A DNA stretch of 28,105 nucleotides from Gammaproteobacteria bacterium (GTDB lineage: Bacteria; Pseudomonadota; Gammaproteobacteria; Steroidobacterales; Steroidobacteraceae), in the NCBI GenBank assembly GCA_028293725.1, contig JAQGOE010000374.1, positions 1-28,105 on the forward strand, given 5' to 3'. Below, in pieces: positions 18,642 through 26,562 of the stretch. The notes beneath the pieces are model-generated. The model was not told the origin of the DNA. It saw only the letters and a program-made list of their open reading frames with translations, and ran no database searches. The first letter of the stretch is position 1; the number at the start of each line of letters is the position of its first letter. The translations under genes were made by a program, and so were the position numbers.

Positions 18642-20360
18642 ATGAGCAAGAAAGTCGCGCAAGTCATTGTCGAAACCCTCGTCTCCGCGGGGGTTAAACA
18701 CTGTTATGGCATCGTCGGCGATACGCTCAATACATTTGCGACCTCGGTGTCTCAGAGCGAGATCCGGTTCGTTCACATGCGTCACGAGGAGGCGGGCGCG
18801 TTTGCCGCGCAAGGGGAGGCACTGCTGCTGGAGCGGCTCACGGCGGTTGCCGGAAGTTGCGGTCCGGGAAGCCTGCACTTCATCAATGGCCTGTACGAGG
18901 CTAACCGGAATCGTGCGCCCGTGATCCTGATAGCCAGTCAGGTCGTTCGCCGTGAGCTTGGTTTCGACTTCATTCAGGAAGTCGACTTCAAGGCGGTCTA
19001 CCAGGGATGTAGTGTCTTCTGCGAGATGGTCGTAACTCCCGAGCATGCGCGTCGAATGGCGGTCATGGCGTGCCAGGCCGCCATCACCCAGCGTGGTGTG
19101 GCGGTTCTCATCCTCCCCGTTGATGTGGCCGATTCAGATGCCGTTGAAGAGTTACCTTACAGCATCCACGTCAATCGACCCGTCATCCGTCCCAGCGATG
19201 CTGATCTGGATACGATGGCCGCGTTGCTGGCGGAAGGTTCCAATATCGCGATATACGCCGGTGCAGGTTGTCGGGGCGCTCACGATGAGGTGGTGGAACT
19301 CGCAGGGCGGCTCAAGGCCCCGGTCGCGCATACCTCGCGAGGCAAGGACGCGCTCGAATACGACAACCCACACAACATCGGCATGACGGGCGTCATTGGA
19401 ATGGAGGCGGGTTATCACTGCATCCTCAACTGTGACACCTTGCTCCTGCTGGGCACCGACTTCGCGTGGCAGCAGTTCTACCCCAAGCACGCCAGAATCA
19501 TCCAGGTCGACGCCGATGCCACCCACGTCGGCCGGCGTCATCCCGTGACCTTCGGCGTCGTCGGGAACATCAAGGATACTGTGCAAGCCCTGCTGCCTCG
19601 TATCGAGCAGCGGGGCGACTCGGTGTTTCGTGACACTTATATCGAGCGCCATACGAAAGCCCTCGAGGCGCAGGCGGCGAGGGCGGTACCCGGCCGGCAC
19701 GGCAAGATTCCAGGTCAATATCTCACATCGATCATCAACCGCTACGCCAACCAGGATGCGCTCTTTGTCGCCGATGATGGTACGGCGCTCGTCTGGCTGC
19801 TTCGCATGGTCGAGGCCAACGGCAAGCGAAGGATGTTCGGAAGTCTGCTCCATGGAACCATGGCGACAGGTGTGGCGACCGCGATCGGACTGCAGAAAAG
19901 TCAGCCCGGGAGACAGGTCATCGCGTTGGCGGGCGATGGAGGCTTCAGCATGTTGCTCGGCGAAGTCCTGACGACTATCCAGGAGGACCTGCCGATCAAG
20001 ATTGCCGTATATGACAACGGCAAGCTCGGATTTGTCGAACTGGAGCAGAAGTCCGAAGGACTGATACCGACTTATACGGACCTCAAGAACCCCGACTTCG
20101 GGAAAGTTGCCGAGGCGATGGGTCTGTGGGGGCGAACGGTGACGGATGCCGGCGAGCTCGAGACGGCCGTGCAGGAGTGGCTGTCGCAGCCCGGGCCGGC
20201 GGTGTTGAACGTCAAAGTCATGCCCATGGAATTGGTCATGCCGCCCTTCACGGCGATCGGTCCTGCCTATGGGATGGCGCTCTACTCGATCAAGGCGGTC
20301 CTGCACGGCAAGGCCGGGGATGTGTTCGAGATGATCGAGGAGAATTTTCCCAAGATGTGA
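18642..20360 (+). CDS. poxB: ThDP-dependent pyruvate dehydrogenase (quinone), PoxB-type
   Basis: PoxB-type enzymes decarboxylate pyruvate to acetate and CO2 using ThDP and FAD and pass electrons to membrane ubiquinone. The 572-aa length equals E. coli PoxB. The N-terminal ThDP domain has RHEEAGAFAAQGEALL with the activating Glu (about residue 49-50) and SCGPGSLHFINGLYEANRNR. The central FAD domain has VELAGRLKAPVAHTSRGKDA, EYDNPHNIGMTGVIG and LLLGTDFAWQQFYP. The C-terminal ThDP domain has LAGDGGFSMLLGEVLTTIQE, the GDG...N metal-binding motif (AVYDNGKLGF). The tail (SIKAVLHGKAGDVFEMIEEN) matches the membrane-binding end of PoxB. AAGGA precedes ATG 18642. Being 15 nt after cyoD, it probably feeds the same quinol pool the bo3 oxidase uses. 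Other ThDP enzymes such as pyruvate oxidase are less likely given the C-terminus. Confidence 0.85.
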   Translation: MSKKVAQVIVETLVSAGVKHCYGIVGDTLNTFATSVSQSEIRFVHMRHEEAGAFAAQGEALLLERLTAVAGSCGPGSLHFINGLYEANRNRAPVILIASQVVRRELGFDFIQEVDFKAVYQGCSVFCEMVVTPEHARRMAVMACQAAITQRGVAVLILPVDVADSDAVEELPYSIHVNRPVIRPSDADLDTMAALLAEGSNIAIYAGAGCRGAHDEVVELAGRLKAPVAHTSRGKDALEYDNPHNIGMTGVIGMEAGYHCILNCDTLLLLGTDFAWQQFYPKHARIIQVDADATHVGRRHPVTFGVVGNIKDTVQALLPRIEQRGDSVFRDTYIERHTKALEAQAARAVPGRHGKIPGQYLTSIINRYANQDALFVADDGTALVWLLRMVEANGKRRMFGSLLHGTMATGVATAIGLQKSQPGRQVIALAGDGGFSMLLGEVLTTIQEDLPIKIAVYDNGKLGFVELEQKSEGLIPTYTDLKNPDFGKVAEAMGLWGRTVTDAGELETAVQEWLSQPGPAVLNVKVMPMELVMPPFTAIGPAYGMALYSIKAVLHGKAGDVFEMIEENFPKM

Positions 20361-20364
20361 AGTC

Positions 20365-20408
20365 TCGGGCAGCGGCGACCGAACCCGTTACGGGCCGTCG
20401 CTGCCCGA
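20365..20408. terminator. Hairpin between convergent poxB and tolC-family genes
   Basis: tcgggcagcg (20365-20374) pairs perfectly with cgctgcccga (20399-20408), and the stem partly continues inward. It sits exactly between convergent stops and overlaps the last codons of the minus-strand gene. There is no T-tract on either side, so it would be an imperfect, possibly bidirectional, terminator or a 3'-end stabiliser. Confidence 0.5.
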
Positions 20409-21842
20409 ACTCCCGATGGTCCCCATGGCAAAAGCAAGGGCGGCGGCCGCCGTGTGCGCACTCGCACGCGCGTCCTCAACCTGCGTTTCGGCTTGCACGA
20501 CGGCATTCTCCTCCGTCGCCAGATCGGTGTAGGTTCCTACACCCTGACGATATGAACGCAGCGCCGCGTCGTAAGCCGTATGTGCCGCCCCGCTCAAAGT
20601 GTTGGCAGCGGCGTACTCCGCCAGGCTGGTTATCAGGCCGTTGTAGGCGTTGACGACCTGTTGGGCGGCCGAGTCGCGCACTTGTGCCAACTTCTCCTCA
20701 GCCTCACGTACCTTGGCTCGCGCTATCGAGATCTGGCTCGAACGCATGCCGCCGTCGTAAATCGGTACGCTGAATGAGAGGAGGATGTTGGCACCCGGGC
20801 GGTCGATACTCGAGTACGGTTTGCCGTCTGAACTGACAGCGCCCATGTTTTGAAAGGCGTGCGCGGCGAGAGAGATCACGGGGTAGTAAGCGCGCCGCGA
20901 GCCTTTGAGAGAGGCCTCCGCGGAATCGACTTTGCCCAGAGCCGCAATCACATCCGGCCGATGTGTGAGCGCTCGTGTAATTGCAGCCTTCACATCCTGC
21001 TCGGGGGTGGCGGGGAGGGCTAGCTCGGTGCTATCCACGACGTCCAGGTCAGTGGCAGCCTCGATCCCCAGAGTGGCCACGAGGTTAGCCCGGGCGCTTC
21101 GCTCCGTGCCCTCGGCCGCCGCCAGGCTGTAGCGCGCCTGAGCCGTTTGGCGCTCTGCCTGGGCTACGGCGACTACGGTGGCGAGGCCGTTGTTGCGTTT
21201 GGCGGTCGTCGCGTCTTGAGTCGTCAATGCGGTGCTCAATCCTTTTTGCGCGGCGTGCAGCCTGCCACGCGCCGCGCCGAGGTCGAAGTAGGCTTGCGAG
21301 ACCGCGAACATCACCGCTTGATGCGTGCCTGTGAACGCGACGTTCGCAACGAACGAGTCCGCCCGGGCTCCCTGGAGCTGGGCGTCACGTCGCCCGAAAT
21401 CGAAGAGCAACCATTTCAACGCCAGGGACGGGATGAACTCTTGCGAGTTGGACTCGAAATAGCCTTTCGGGACCAGGTCCTTCGGGGCCGGCAGTGGAGT
21501 GTGCTCATAGCCGCCGATGGCTTCGAGCGACAGTTGTGGAAGATATGAGCTTTCCGCGAGGCCCACCGCGGCGGCTGCCTCCCGTGCCGCTTCCCATGAC
21601 GCGCGTGTTTGCGGATTAGTACGCTCGGCGAGATCAATCAACGCCACGAGGTCATACTGCTTCTTGGTGACCGGACTGCGGCTCTCCCCAACTTCACCGG
21701 CCCGTACGCTGAAACTCTCGGGAATCGGCCATGGCCGATCCGGAGTGGGTGGCGCCTGGGCCCGCAAAGGGGGTGCGAATAGGGCCGCTGTCGTGAGCAC
21801 GAGCGCCGCTGACCAGAGATCAGAGTGTTGTCGTGACCACAT
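20388..21842 (-). CDS. TolC-family outer-membrane efflux channel
   Basis: The protein forms the trimeric outer-membrane exit duct of a tripartite pump. I chose ATG 21842 (484 aa); TTG 21848 would add two residues. A signal peptide (hydrophobic run then LRAQA) is followed by two repeated OEP halves: YDLVALIDLAERTNPQTRAS starts the first and DVKAAITRALTHRPDVIAAL the second. Each half is long and helical with Ala/Gln-rich coiled-coil segments. The signature NPQTRASWEAAREAAA and the ending SYRQGVGTYTDLATEENAVV are typical. The start overlaps the end of the FUSC gene by about 23 nt, as the last gene of the efflux operon. Confidence 0.93.
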   Translation of the reverse strand: MWSRQHSDLWSAALVLTTAALFAPPLRAQAPPTPDRPWPIPESFSVRAGEVGESRSPVTKKQYDLVALIDLAERTNPQTRASWEAAREAAAAVGLAESSYLPQLSLEAIGGYEHTPLPAPKDLVPKGYFESNSQEFIPSLALKWLLFDFGRRDAQLQGARADSFVANVAFTGTHQAVMFAVSQAYFDLGAARGRLHAAQKGLSTALTTQDATTAKRNNGLATVVAVAQAERQTAQARYSLAAAEGTERSARANLVATLGIEAATDLDVVDSTELALPATPEQDVKAAITRALTHRPDVIAALGKVDSAEASLKGSRRAYYPVISLAAHAFQNMGAVSSDGKPYSSIDRPGANILLSFSVPIYDGGMRSSQISIARAKVREAEEKLAQVRDSAAQQVVNAYNGLITSLAEYAAANTLSGAAHTAYDAALRSYRQGVGTYTDLATEENAVVQAETQVEDARASAHTAAAALAFAMGTIGSSGSDGP

Positions 21843-23802
21843 TTCCAATCTCTACGCGCAGTTCCTCGGTGGCTCGTTGTGCGACGCCTGCCAGGGGGTC
21901 GGAAGGGAGGGGAGGACTCGATGTCGTGGCCAGAGCAGGTGGGGCTTGCGGTAACGCGCTGGCGTTGGCGGTGCTTTCCGCCGCCGCGTCGGCCCAGCGC
22001 GCCAACGCGCCCAACGAAGTCGAATCTTGGAGAGGCAGAAGTGTCCCCGCCGTGGCGACCAGCGCGGCTCCGGCGAGTCGATTGATTTCCGCGAGTTCGG
22101 GTGCCGAGGTCGTTGCACGCGAATTCTTCGGCAACATACTGAGCTCGAAGCTGCTGAGCGCCTCGAAATGATCCGCCGTCACGAGCGCCTGCGCAGTGCG
22201 GATCCGGGCGCCTGTTGGATCGCCGCCGCCCTTGATGACGCCACCGATCGCGCGCAGAGCTTCCGCGAGCGCCGCTCTGAGGCGCGAGGTCGCGGATTCC
22301 GGCCAGAACAGACTGAAGATGAGGGTCATCACCACATTGCCTAACAAAATGCCCGCCACCCGATCACGCAATACCGTCAGGTCGGTTGCGGGTGCGTAGT
22401 CTTGAAGAATGCCGAGGAAAAAGGCGAAAGCAATCTGTAGTCCTGCATAGGACAGGCGCTCGCTGCTCGTGGCGATCCACCCCGCTCCGGCGGATACGAC
22501 GGCGATCAATACGCACAATTGTCCGATGTCGGTCATATGGGGAAGAACGAACACGATGCACAGAGCTGCGATCGATCCTCCAATCAGCGCACCTGCGATT
22601 CTGAGCGTCAACTTATGTACGGTTTCCCCGAGACTGCCGAGCGCCACGAAGAAGCAGGTCACGATCGATGTCCGCATCCCCGGCCAATCCAGAAGGGTAT
22701 AGATCGTGTAGACGACCATGACGGCGAGTGTGGTCTTGAGCGCAAATTGCCAGTGAGCGGGGTTGGTGAAGGCGTCGGGCGCGAAGGGGCGTCGTTGTGC
22801 ATGAGGCTCGCCGGAAGCCGAGGGCCTGCCCGGCGCAACGATTTCTCCATGGAACGCCTGTAATGCTTCGCGCAGAGCCAGTATCGAGGGCGGCATCGTA
22901 CCCATGACGTCAGGCGTCGGTCCGTGGCTCGAGACCCAGTCGTCACCGAGACCTGCTGGATCGGGAGTCCCCTCCAGTGCGCGGCGACAGGCCGCCACCC
23001 ATTTGGCGAGCGCGCTCCGCTGCGCCGCAGTTATATTGACGGGTAGCGCTTCGAGGATCACCAGGACATCCACGAGCCGACGGACCGCCGCCACGGTGAT
23101 ACGCGGATGAGAAGCGGCCGGAGGGCTGCCTGACAGAGGCTTGCCAAGCAGCGCCACGGTAATCTCCCGCCAGTGGCCGAGACGCTCGCGCACATTCCCC
23201 CATAGCAGAGCAGCTTCCAGCTCGCTCGAGACTTTCTTCAGCGTGCGCTCGGTCAGAAGCTGCGCGCTCTGTCCAAAGAGCAGATTCAACAGAACGGTCA
23301 CAACGACGGGTACCAACAGAACGACCCACAGCCACAACGACAAACGAGTGAGGGCTTCGGGGTTTGGAACGTCATCCACCACGGACTGCAGCATTACGAG
23401 CACGAAGCCCGCCAGGTAGGTAATCGGCCCGAGTACGAAGGTGCGAGCGGTATACATCGCGACGAAAGTCGCCAATGCCATCGCTGGTAACCGCAGCGCC
23501 GGCTCTGACAGGTCGATCATCATCAGTCCCAACGACAGCACGATCGCGAGAGTGACTGCGATCTGGCCGCCGAGTCCGGTAGTCACGGTCGCCGCTTTCT
23601 CGTCTTTGCTGACCAGAAAGACGATATAGGCCATATAGGTTGGCTCTGGAATGCGGAACAACATCGCAATGGCTACGGTGATCGCACTCGCCGCGGCGAT
23701 GTGAACGACCGCTAGCACGCGACCCTCTCGCGGCGCCAACTCGACAGCGAACAGGTCGAGGAAGGAGCTGCGTCGCACCCGCGAGTTAACGAGCGCCGCC
23801 AT
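21820..23802 (-). CDS. FUSC-family inner-membrane permease (AaeB-like)
   Basis: The 660-aa protein has the duplicated fusaric acid resistance/AaeB plan. One membrane cluster lies at about residues 27-180 (starting with VLAVVHIAAASAITVAIAML and the conserved PEPTYMAYIVFLVSKDEKAA). A long soluble region spans about 185-345, and a second cluster covers about 350-505 (HWQFALKTTLAVMVVYTIYT, WPGMRTSIVTCFFVALGSLG). A cytoplasmic tail follows. Such proteins export aromatic acids or similar compounds together with an HlyD-type adaptor. It overlaps the upstream HlyD gene by 17 nt and the downstream TolC gene by about 23 nt, so the three are translated as a unit. Substrate is not predictable. Confidence 0.92.
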   Translation of the reverse strand: MAALVNSRVRRSSFLDLFAVELAPREGRVLAVVHIAAASAITVAIAMLFRIPEPTYMAYIVFLVSKDEKAATVTTGLGGQIAVTLAIVLSLGLMMIDLSEPALRLPAMALATFVAMYTARTFVLGPITYLAGFVLVMLQSVVDDVPNPEALTRLSLWLWVVLLVPVVVTVLLNLLFGQSAQLLTERTLKKVSSELEAALLWGNVRERLGHWREITVALLGKPLSGSPPAASHPRITVAAVRRLVDVLVILEALPVNITAAQRSALAKWVAACRRALEGTPDPAGLGDDWVSSHGPTPDVMGTMPPSILALREALQAFHGEIVAPGRPSASGEPHAQRRPFAPDAFTNPAHWQFALKTTLAVMVVYTIYTLLDWPGMRTSIVTCFFVALGSLGETVHKLTLRIAGALIGGSIAALCIVFVLPHMTDIGQLCVLIAVVSAGAGWIATSSERLSYAGLQIAFAFFLGILQDYAPATDLTVLRDRVAGILLGNVVMTLIFSLFWPESATSRLRAALAEALRAIGGVIKGGGDPTGARIRTAQALVTADHFEALSSFELSMLPKNSRATTSAPELAEINRLAGAALVATAGTLLPLQDSTSLGALARWADAAAESTANASALPQAPPALATTSSPPLPSDPLAGVAQRATEELRVEIGNVVTTTL

Positions 23803-24814
23803 GACGCACTTTGACCGATGCGGTCATGCCCACGTGCATTGCCTCGGCTGGAGGATTATCGAGCCTCACCCAGACCGGGAATCTCTGTGCCACCACCACC
23901 CAGTTGAGATCGCGACCGACCTTGGGCAGGTCGGGACCGTCCTGATCGGTTGACTGGACGCCGGCGCCCAGGCTGGCCACCCGTCCCGTAAAAGCGCGAT
24001 CACTCTGCGCCATCGTCCAGATGGTGGCCGGATCGCCGACCGCGATACGGGGTAACTCCGTCTCACGAAAGTCGGCGATCGCATACCACGCGTCGGACTC
24101 GATCAGGCTGAATAAGGGGCGGCCGGACAGGGCAAAGGTACCTGCGGCGATCTGCAAACCGACCACCGTTCCGGAAAAAGGAGCGCGCAGTGTCGTTAAG
24201 TCGAGATTGCGGGCCGCGAGTGCCTCGGATGCCTCCGCGCCTTCCAACTGTGCCTGCAGGCTCAGCGTGTCTCCGACTGCCTGGCGAGCCTGTGTGGCAC
24301 TGTTGGTCAACGCATGCAACGCTGCCAACGCCGATGACTCGTTCGTGTGCGCTTCGTCGATCTGCTGTTGCGTGACATAGCCCGGGGCGAGCAGGGGTTC
24401 CATTCGCTTCAGTGTGTCTTGCGCGTAGCGCAATTGCTCGCGTGCCTTTTGCACTTGGCTTTCGGCCGCCTGGACACCCGAGCCTTGGGAAGTGACCTGA
24501 CGCCCGGCCAGAGAGATCTGCGCTTTGAGGGCCGCTACTTGGGCACGGGCCTGGCGCAACTGCATCTCAAAGGGCGTCGGATCGATGACAATGAGTGGCG
24601 CGCCCGCCTCGACATGCTGGTCGTTGGTGATTAGAACTTTGACAATCCGACCGTTGATTTCGGAGGCCATTGCCGCGCTGAACGCGAAGATCCGAGCGTC
24701 GTGGGTGCGGGGGCGCCGGTCGATCGTAAAGACGACCAGCGCGCAGAGCACGACGGCAGCGACGATCGTCGTGATGGCGATCAGTTTTCCTCGCAGGGTG
24801 ACACCGGGGCTCAT
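23786..24814 (-). CDS. HlyD/EmrA-type periplasmic adaptor (membrane fusion protein)
   Basis: The 342-aa protein has one N-terminal membrane anchor (about residues 10-30) and a periplasmic part. The split biotinyl-lipoyl domain has first half FAFSAAMASEINGRIVKVLI with QHVEAGAPLIVIDPTPFE and second half LDLTTLRAPFSGTVVGLQIA. Between them lies an Ala/Gln-rich coiled-coil hairpin (about 85-195, with VQKAREQLRYAQDTLKRMEP). The beta-barrel and membrane-proximal region ends at GMTASVKVRHGGAR. It would link the FUSC permease to the TolC channel. It starts 10 nt after the small lipoprotein gene ends and overlaps the FUSC gene by 17 nt. Confidence 0.93.
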   Translation of the reverse strand: MSPGVTLRGKLIAITTIVAAVVLCALVVFTIDRRPRTHDARIFAFSAAMASEINGRIVKVLITNDQHVEAGAPLIVIDPTPFEMQLRQARAQVAALKAQISLAGRQVTSQGSGVQAAESQVQKAREQLRYAQDTLKRMEPLLAPGYVTQQQIDEAHTNESSALAALHALTNSATQARQAVGDTLSLQAQLEGAEASEALAARNLDLTTLRAPFSGTVVGLQIAAGTFALSGRPLFSLIESDAWYAIADFRETELPRIAVGDPATIWTMAQSDRAFTGRVASLGAGVQSTDQDGPDLPKVGRDLNWVVVAQRFPVWVRLDNPPAEAMHVGMTASVKVRHGGAR

Positions 24815-24824
24815 ATAAATTGTG

Positions 24825-25097
24825 TCACGCCAGCCAGAGCAGCCACAGACCGAAGGTTACCGCGCAACCGAAAGCCATCAGGACGACCAGGGGAGCGGGG
24901 AGCTCCTCGAGAATTCCGGTCGCCTTGAGCACGGCTCGCGCGACGAGAGCGAGGACGATGCCCGCCAGGGCGCACACCATCCAGGAGGGGAAGTAGGAGC
25001 CCAGAATGTTTCGGGAGGGGGAGCCGTCGCAGCCGCTGAGGGTGACGATCAAGGCACCTGCGAGCAGTCTGGGTTCGCTGATTCTGGGTCCATACAT
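24825..25097 (-). CDS. Small YtcA-like membrane lipoprotein
   Basis: This 90-aa protein begins with a lipoprotein signal peptide and lipobox LSGC (Cys23), then CDGSPSRNILGSYFPSWMVC, followed by two hydrophobic helices (about residues 38-57 and 68-90). The FGxFFPxWL-like start and two-helix plan match the YtcA family, small proteins encoded at the front of FUSC/HlyD efflux operons. Its role there is unknown; a membrane accessory subunit is likely. ATG 25097 is the first gene of the operon and lies 36 nt downstream of palindrome site B. Confidence 0.75.
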   Translation of the reverse strand: MYGPRISEPRLLAGALIVTLSGCDGSPSRNILGSYFPSWMVCALAGIVLALVARAVLKATGILEELPAPLVVLMAFGCAVTFGLWLLWLA

Positions 25098-25133
25098 AGC
25101 GGGTAGTTTCCCGGTCCGCGAGCCCGTAAGGAC

Positions 25134-25150
25134 TCCCCCGAATGGGGGGT
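25134..25150 (+). promoter_or_regulatory. 17-bp palindromic operator candidate upstream of efflux operon (site B)
   Basis: The plus strand reads TCCCCCGAATGGGGGGT, so the efflux-operon strand reads ACCCCCCATTCGGGGGA, matching site A (14736-14752) at 15 of 17 positions. Its near edge is 36 nt from ATG 25097. It is also 124 nt upstream of the divergent gene at 25275 and may serve both. Confidence 0.6.
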
Positions 25151-25274
25151 GGGGGTGGATTCGTCGCAGCCGGGGACCAGTTCGAGATTCGAGTGTGGCC
25201 TGTCAAATCCTCTTTAGGCTCTGATGGGGGCCGCATGAACGCACGGGCCGCTCGAATACCGGGGTAACGTCAAT

Positions 25275-25877
25275 ATGAATACAGGGATCCCTGCCTCTAT
25301 CCGTTTCCGCACGATCGTTATGTTGTTGTTAGCGTTGCCACCGCTCGGCGCGAGCGCGGTCGCGGCGAAAACCTCGGTGGCCAGCCACGCGGAGCCTATC
25401 TCGGGCCTGGTAAAACGCAACAGTCAGCATGACTTCGATTTCGAGTTTGGCACCTGGAAAGCGCACATCCGCCGACTACAACATCCCCTGACCGGCTCCA
25501 AGGACTGGGTCGAATACGACGGCTCGTCAATCGTACGGAAAGTCTGGGGCGGTCGCGCGAACCTCGGTGAGCTGGATGTCTCCGGCAGCGCCGGCCGTAT
25601 CGAAGGTCTGAGCCTGCGCCTCTACAACCCGCAGACCGATCAGTGGGCCGTTTCCTGGGCAAACAGCCGGGACGGGAATCTCACGGTGCCCTTGTTAGGG
25701 CGGTTCGAGGCCGGACGAGGCGAGTTCTATAGCGCGGACACGCTCGATGGGCGCGCAATTTTCGCCCGCTTTATCTTTTCCGACATCAAGACAACGTCAT
25801 TTCAGATCGAACAAGCGTTTTCCAGCGATGGTGGCAAGACGTGGGAAACGAACTGGATTGCAACCTTCAACCGATGA
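25275..25877 (+). CDS. Secreted protein of unknown function (DUF1579-like)
   Basis: The 200-aa protein has an N-terminal signal peptide (hydrophobic residues about 13-28, likely cleavage after SAVAA). The mature part is beta-rich: HDFDFEFGTWKAHIRRLQHP, SIVRKVWGGRANLGELDVSG, LSLRLYNPQTDQWAVSWANS, and a C-terminal FSSDGGKTWETNWIATFNR. The DFxxGxWxxHxxR opening and the Y/F-rich strands recall lipocalin-like DUF1579-type proteins, but I cannot place it in a family with certainty. It is divergent from the efflux operon, separated by 177 bp containing site B. Confidence 0.75.
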   Translation: MNTGIPASIRFRTIVMLLLALPPLGASAVAAKTSVASHAEPISGLVKRNSQHDFDFEFGTWKAHIRRLQHPLTGSKDWVEYDGSSIVRKVWGGRANLGELDVSGSAGRIEGLSLRLYNPQTDQWAVSWANSRDGNLTVPLLGRFEAGRGEFYSADTLDGRAIFARFIFSDIKTTSFQIEQAFSSDGGKTWETNWIATFNR

Positions 25878-25945
25878 GGCGCCTCCCATTGTAAACTAGC
25901 CGCCGCGGAAGCAAACTGTCCGCGGGTTCCTGCTGGAGCAGGGAA

Positions 25946-26224
25946 TTGATTACCGATCCCGGGAATGAGGGTGCGATCCGCTTCGGTGAGGCGGATCTGG
26001 CGAACTGCGACCGTGAGCCCATACACATACCGGGCTCTATTCAACCGCATGGCGTACTCCTCGTCGTCGATCGACACGGGCTCGCCGTCGAGCAGGTTGC
26101 GGGCGATACCCTCTCACTGTTGGGGTTTTCGCCCCAGGAGATCCTGGACCATTCGGTCTGCGAACTGTTTGAGTCCGAGATCGAGGTGTTTGTCAGGTCG
26201 CCGGTGAGCCCATCGCACAGCTGA
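25946..26224 (+). pseudogene. Bacteriophytochrome fragment 1: N-terminal PAS-2 portion
   Basis: TTG 25946, with GGAG 7 nt upstream, opens a frame whose first 70 residues match the bacteriophytochrome N-terminus: LANCDREPIHIPGSIQPHGV, including the Cys (residue 21) that normally binds biliverdin, then LLVVDRHGLAVEQVAGDTLS and LLGFSPQEILDHSVCELFES. The frame then runs into unrelated residues (RSPVSPSHS) and a stop at 26222-26224. The second half of the PAS-2 domain is missing. A phytochrome GAF domain follows in another frame, so this is the first piece of a broken gene. Confidence 0.8.
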
Positions 26225-26562
26225 AGACACTCGTGGCCGCCGTGCAAGCCACCACGAGAGTGGATGAATGTTGCGTGGCGGCAGCGCAGGCCATGCGTGT
26301 CGCGACCGGCTTCGATCGCGCGATGGTCTATCGCTTTTTGCCGGATGGCAGCGGTGTGGTCGCCGCGGAAGATGCGACCAACGGCCTGGAGTCGTTCCTC
26401 GGGTTGCACTACCCGGCTTCGGACATTCCAAAGCAGGCGCGTGAGCTCTATCGCCGTAATTGGTTGCGTACGATTCCTGATATCGAGTACGTACCGCAGC
26501 CGCTGCTGCCCGAGAAAAATCCCCGGAGGCATTGCGTGTGCTGTTGCTCGAGAGCATTCTGA
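26197..26562 (+). pseudogene. Bacteriophytochrome fragment 2: GAF-domain portion
   Basis: In a different frame from fragment 1, about 105 codons encode the front of the chromophore-binding GAF domain: EPIAQLKTLVAAVQATTRVD, AAAQAMRVATGFDRAMVYRF and GLHYPASDIPKQARELYRRN, with the hallmark PASDIP. The match ends near PQPLLP. The rest of the GAF domain (including the conserved chromophore-contacting His of the LSHA.LRS motif) and nearly all of the PHY domain are absent, and the frame ends at 26560-26562. It cannot form a photoreceptor as it stands. Confidence 0.8.
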
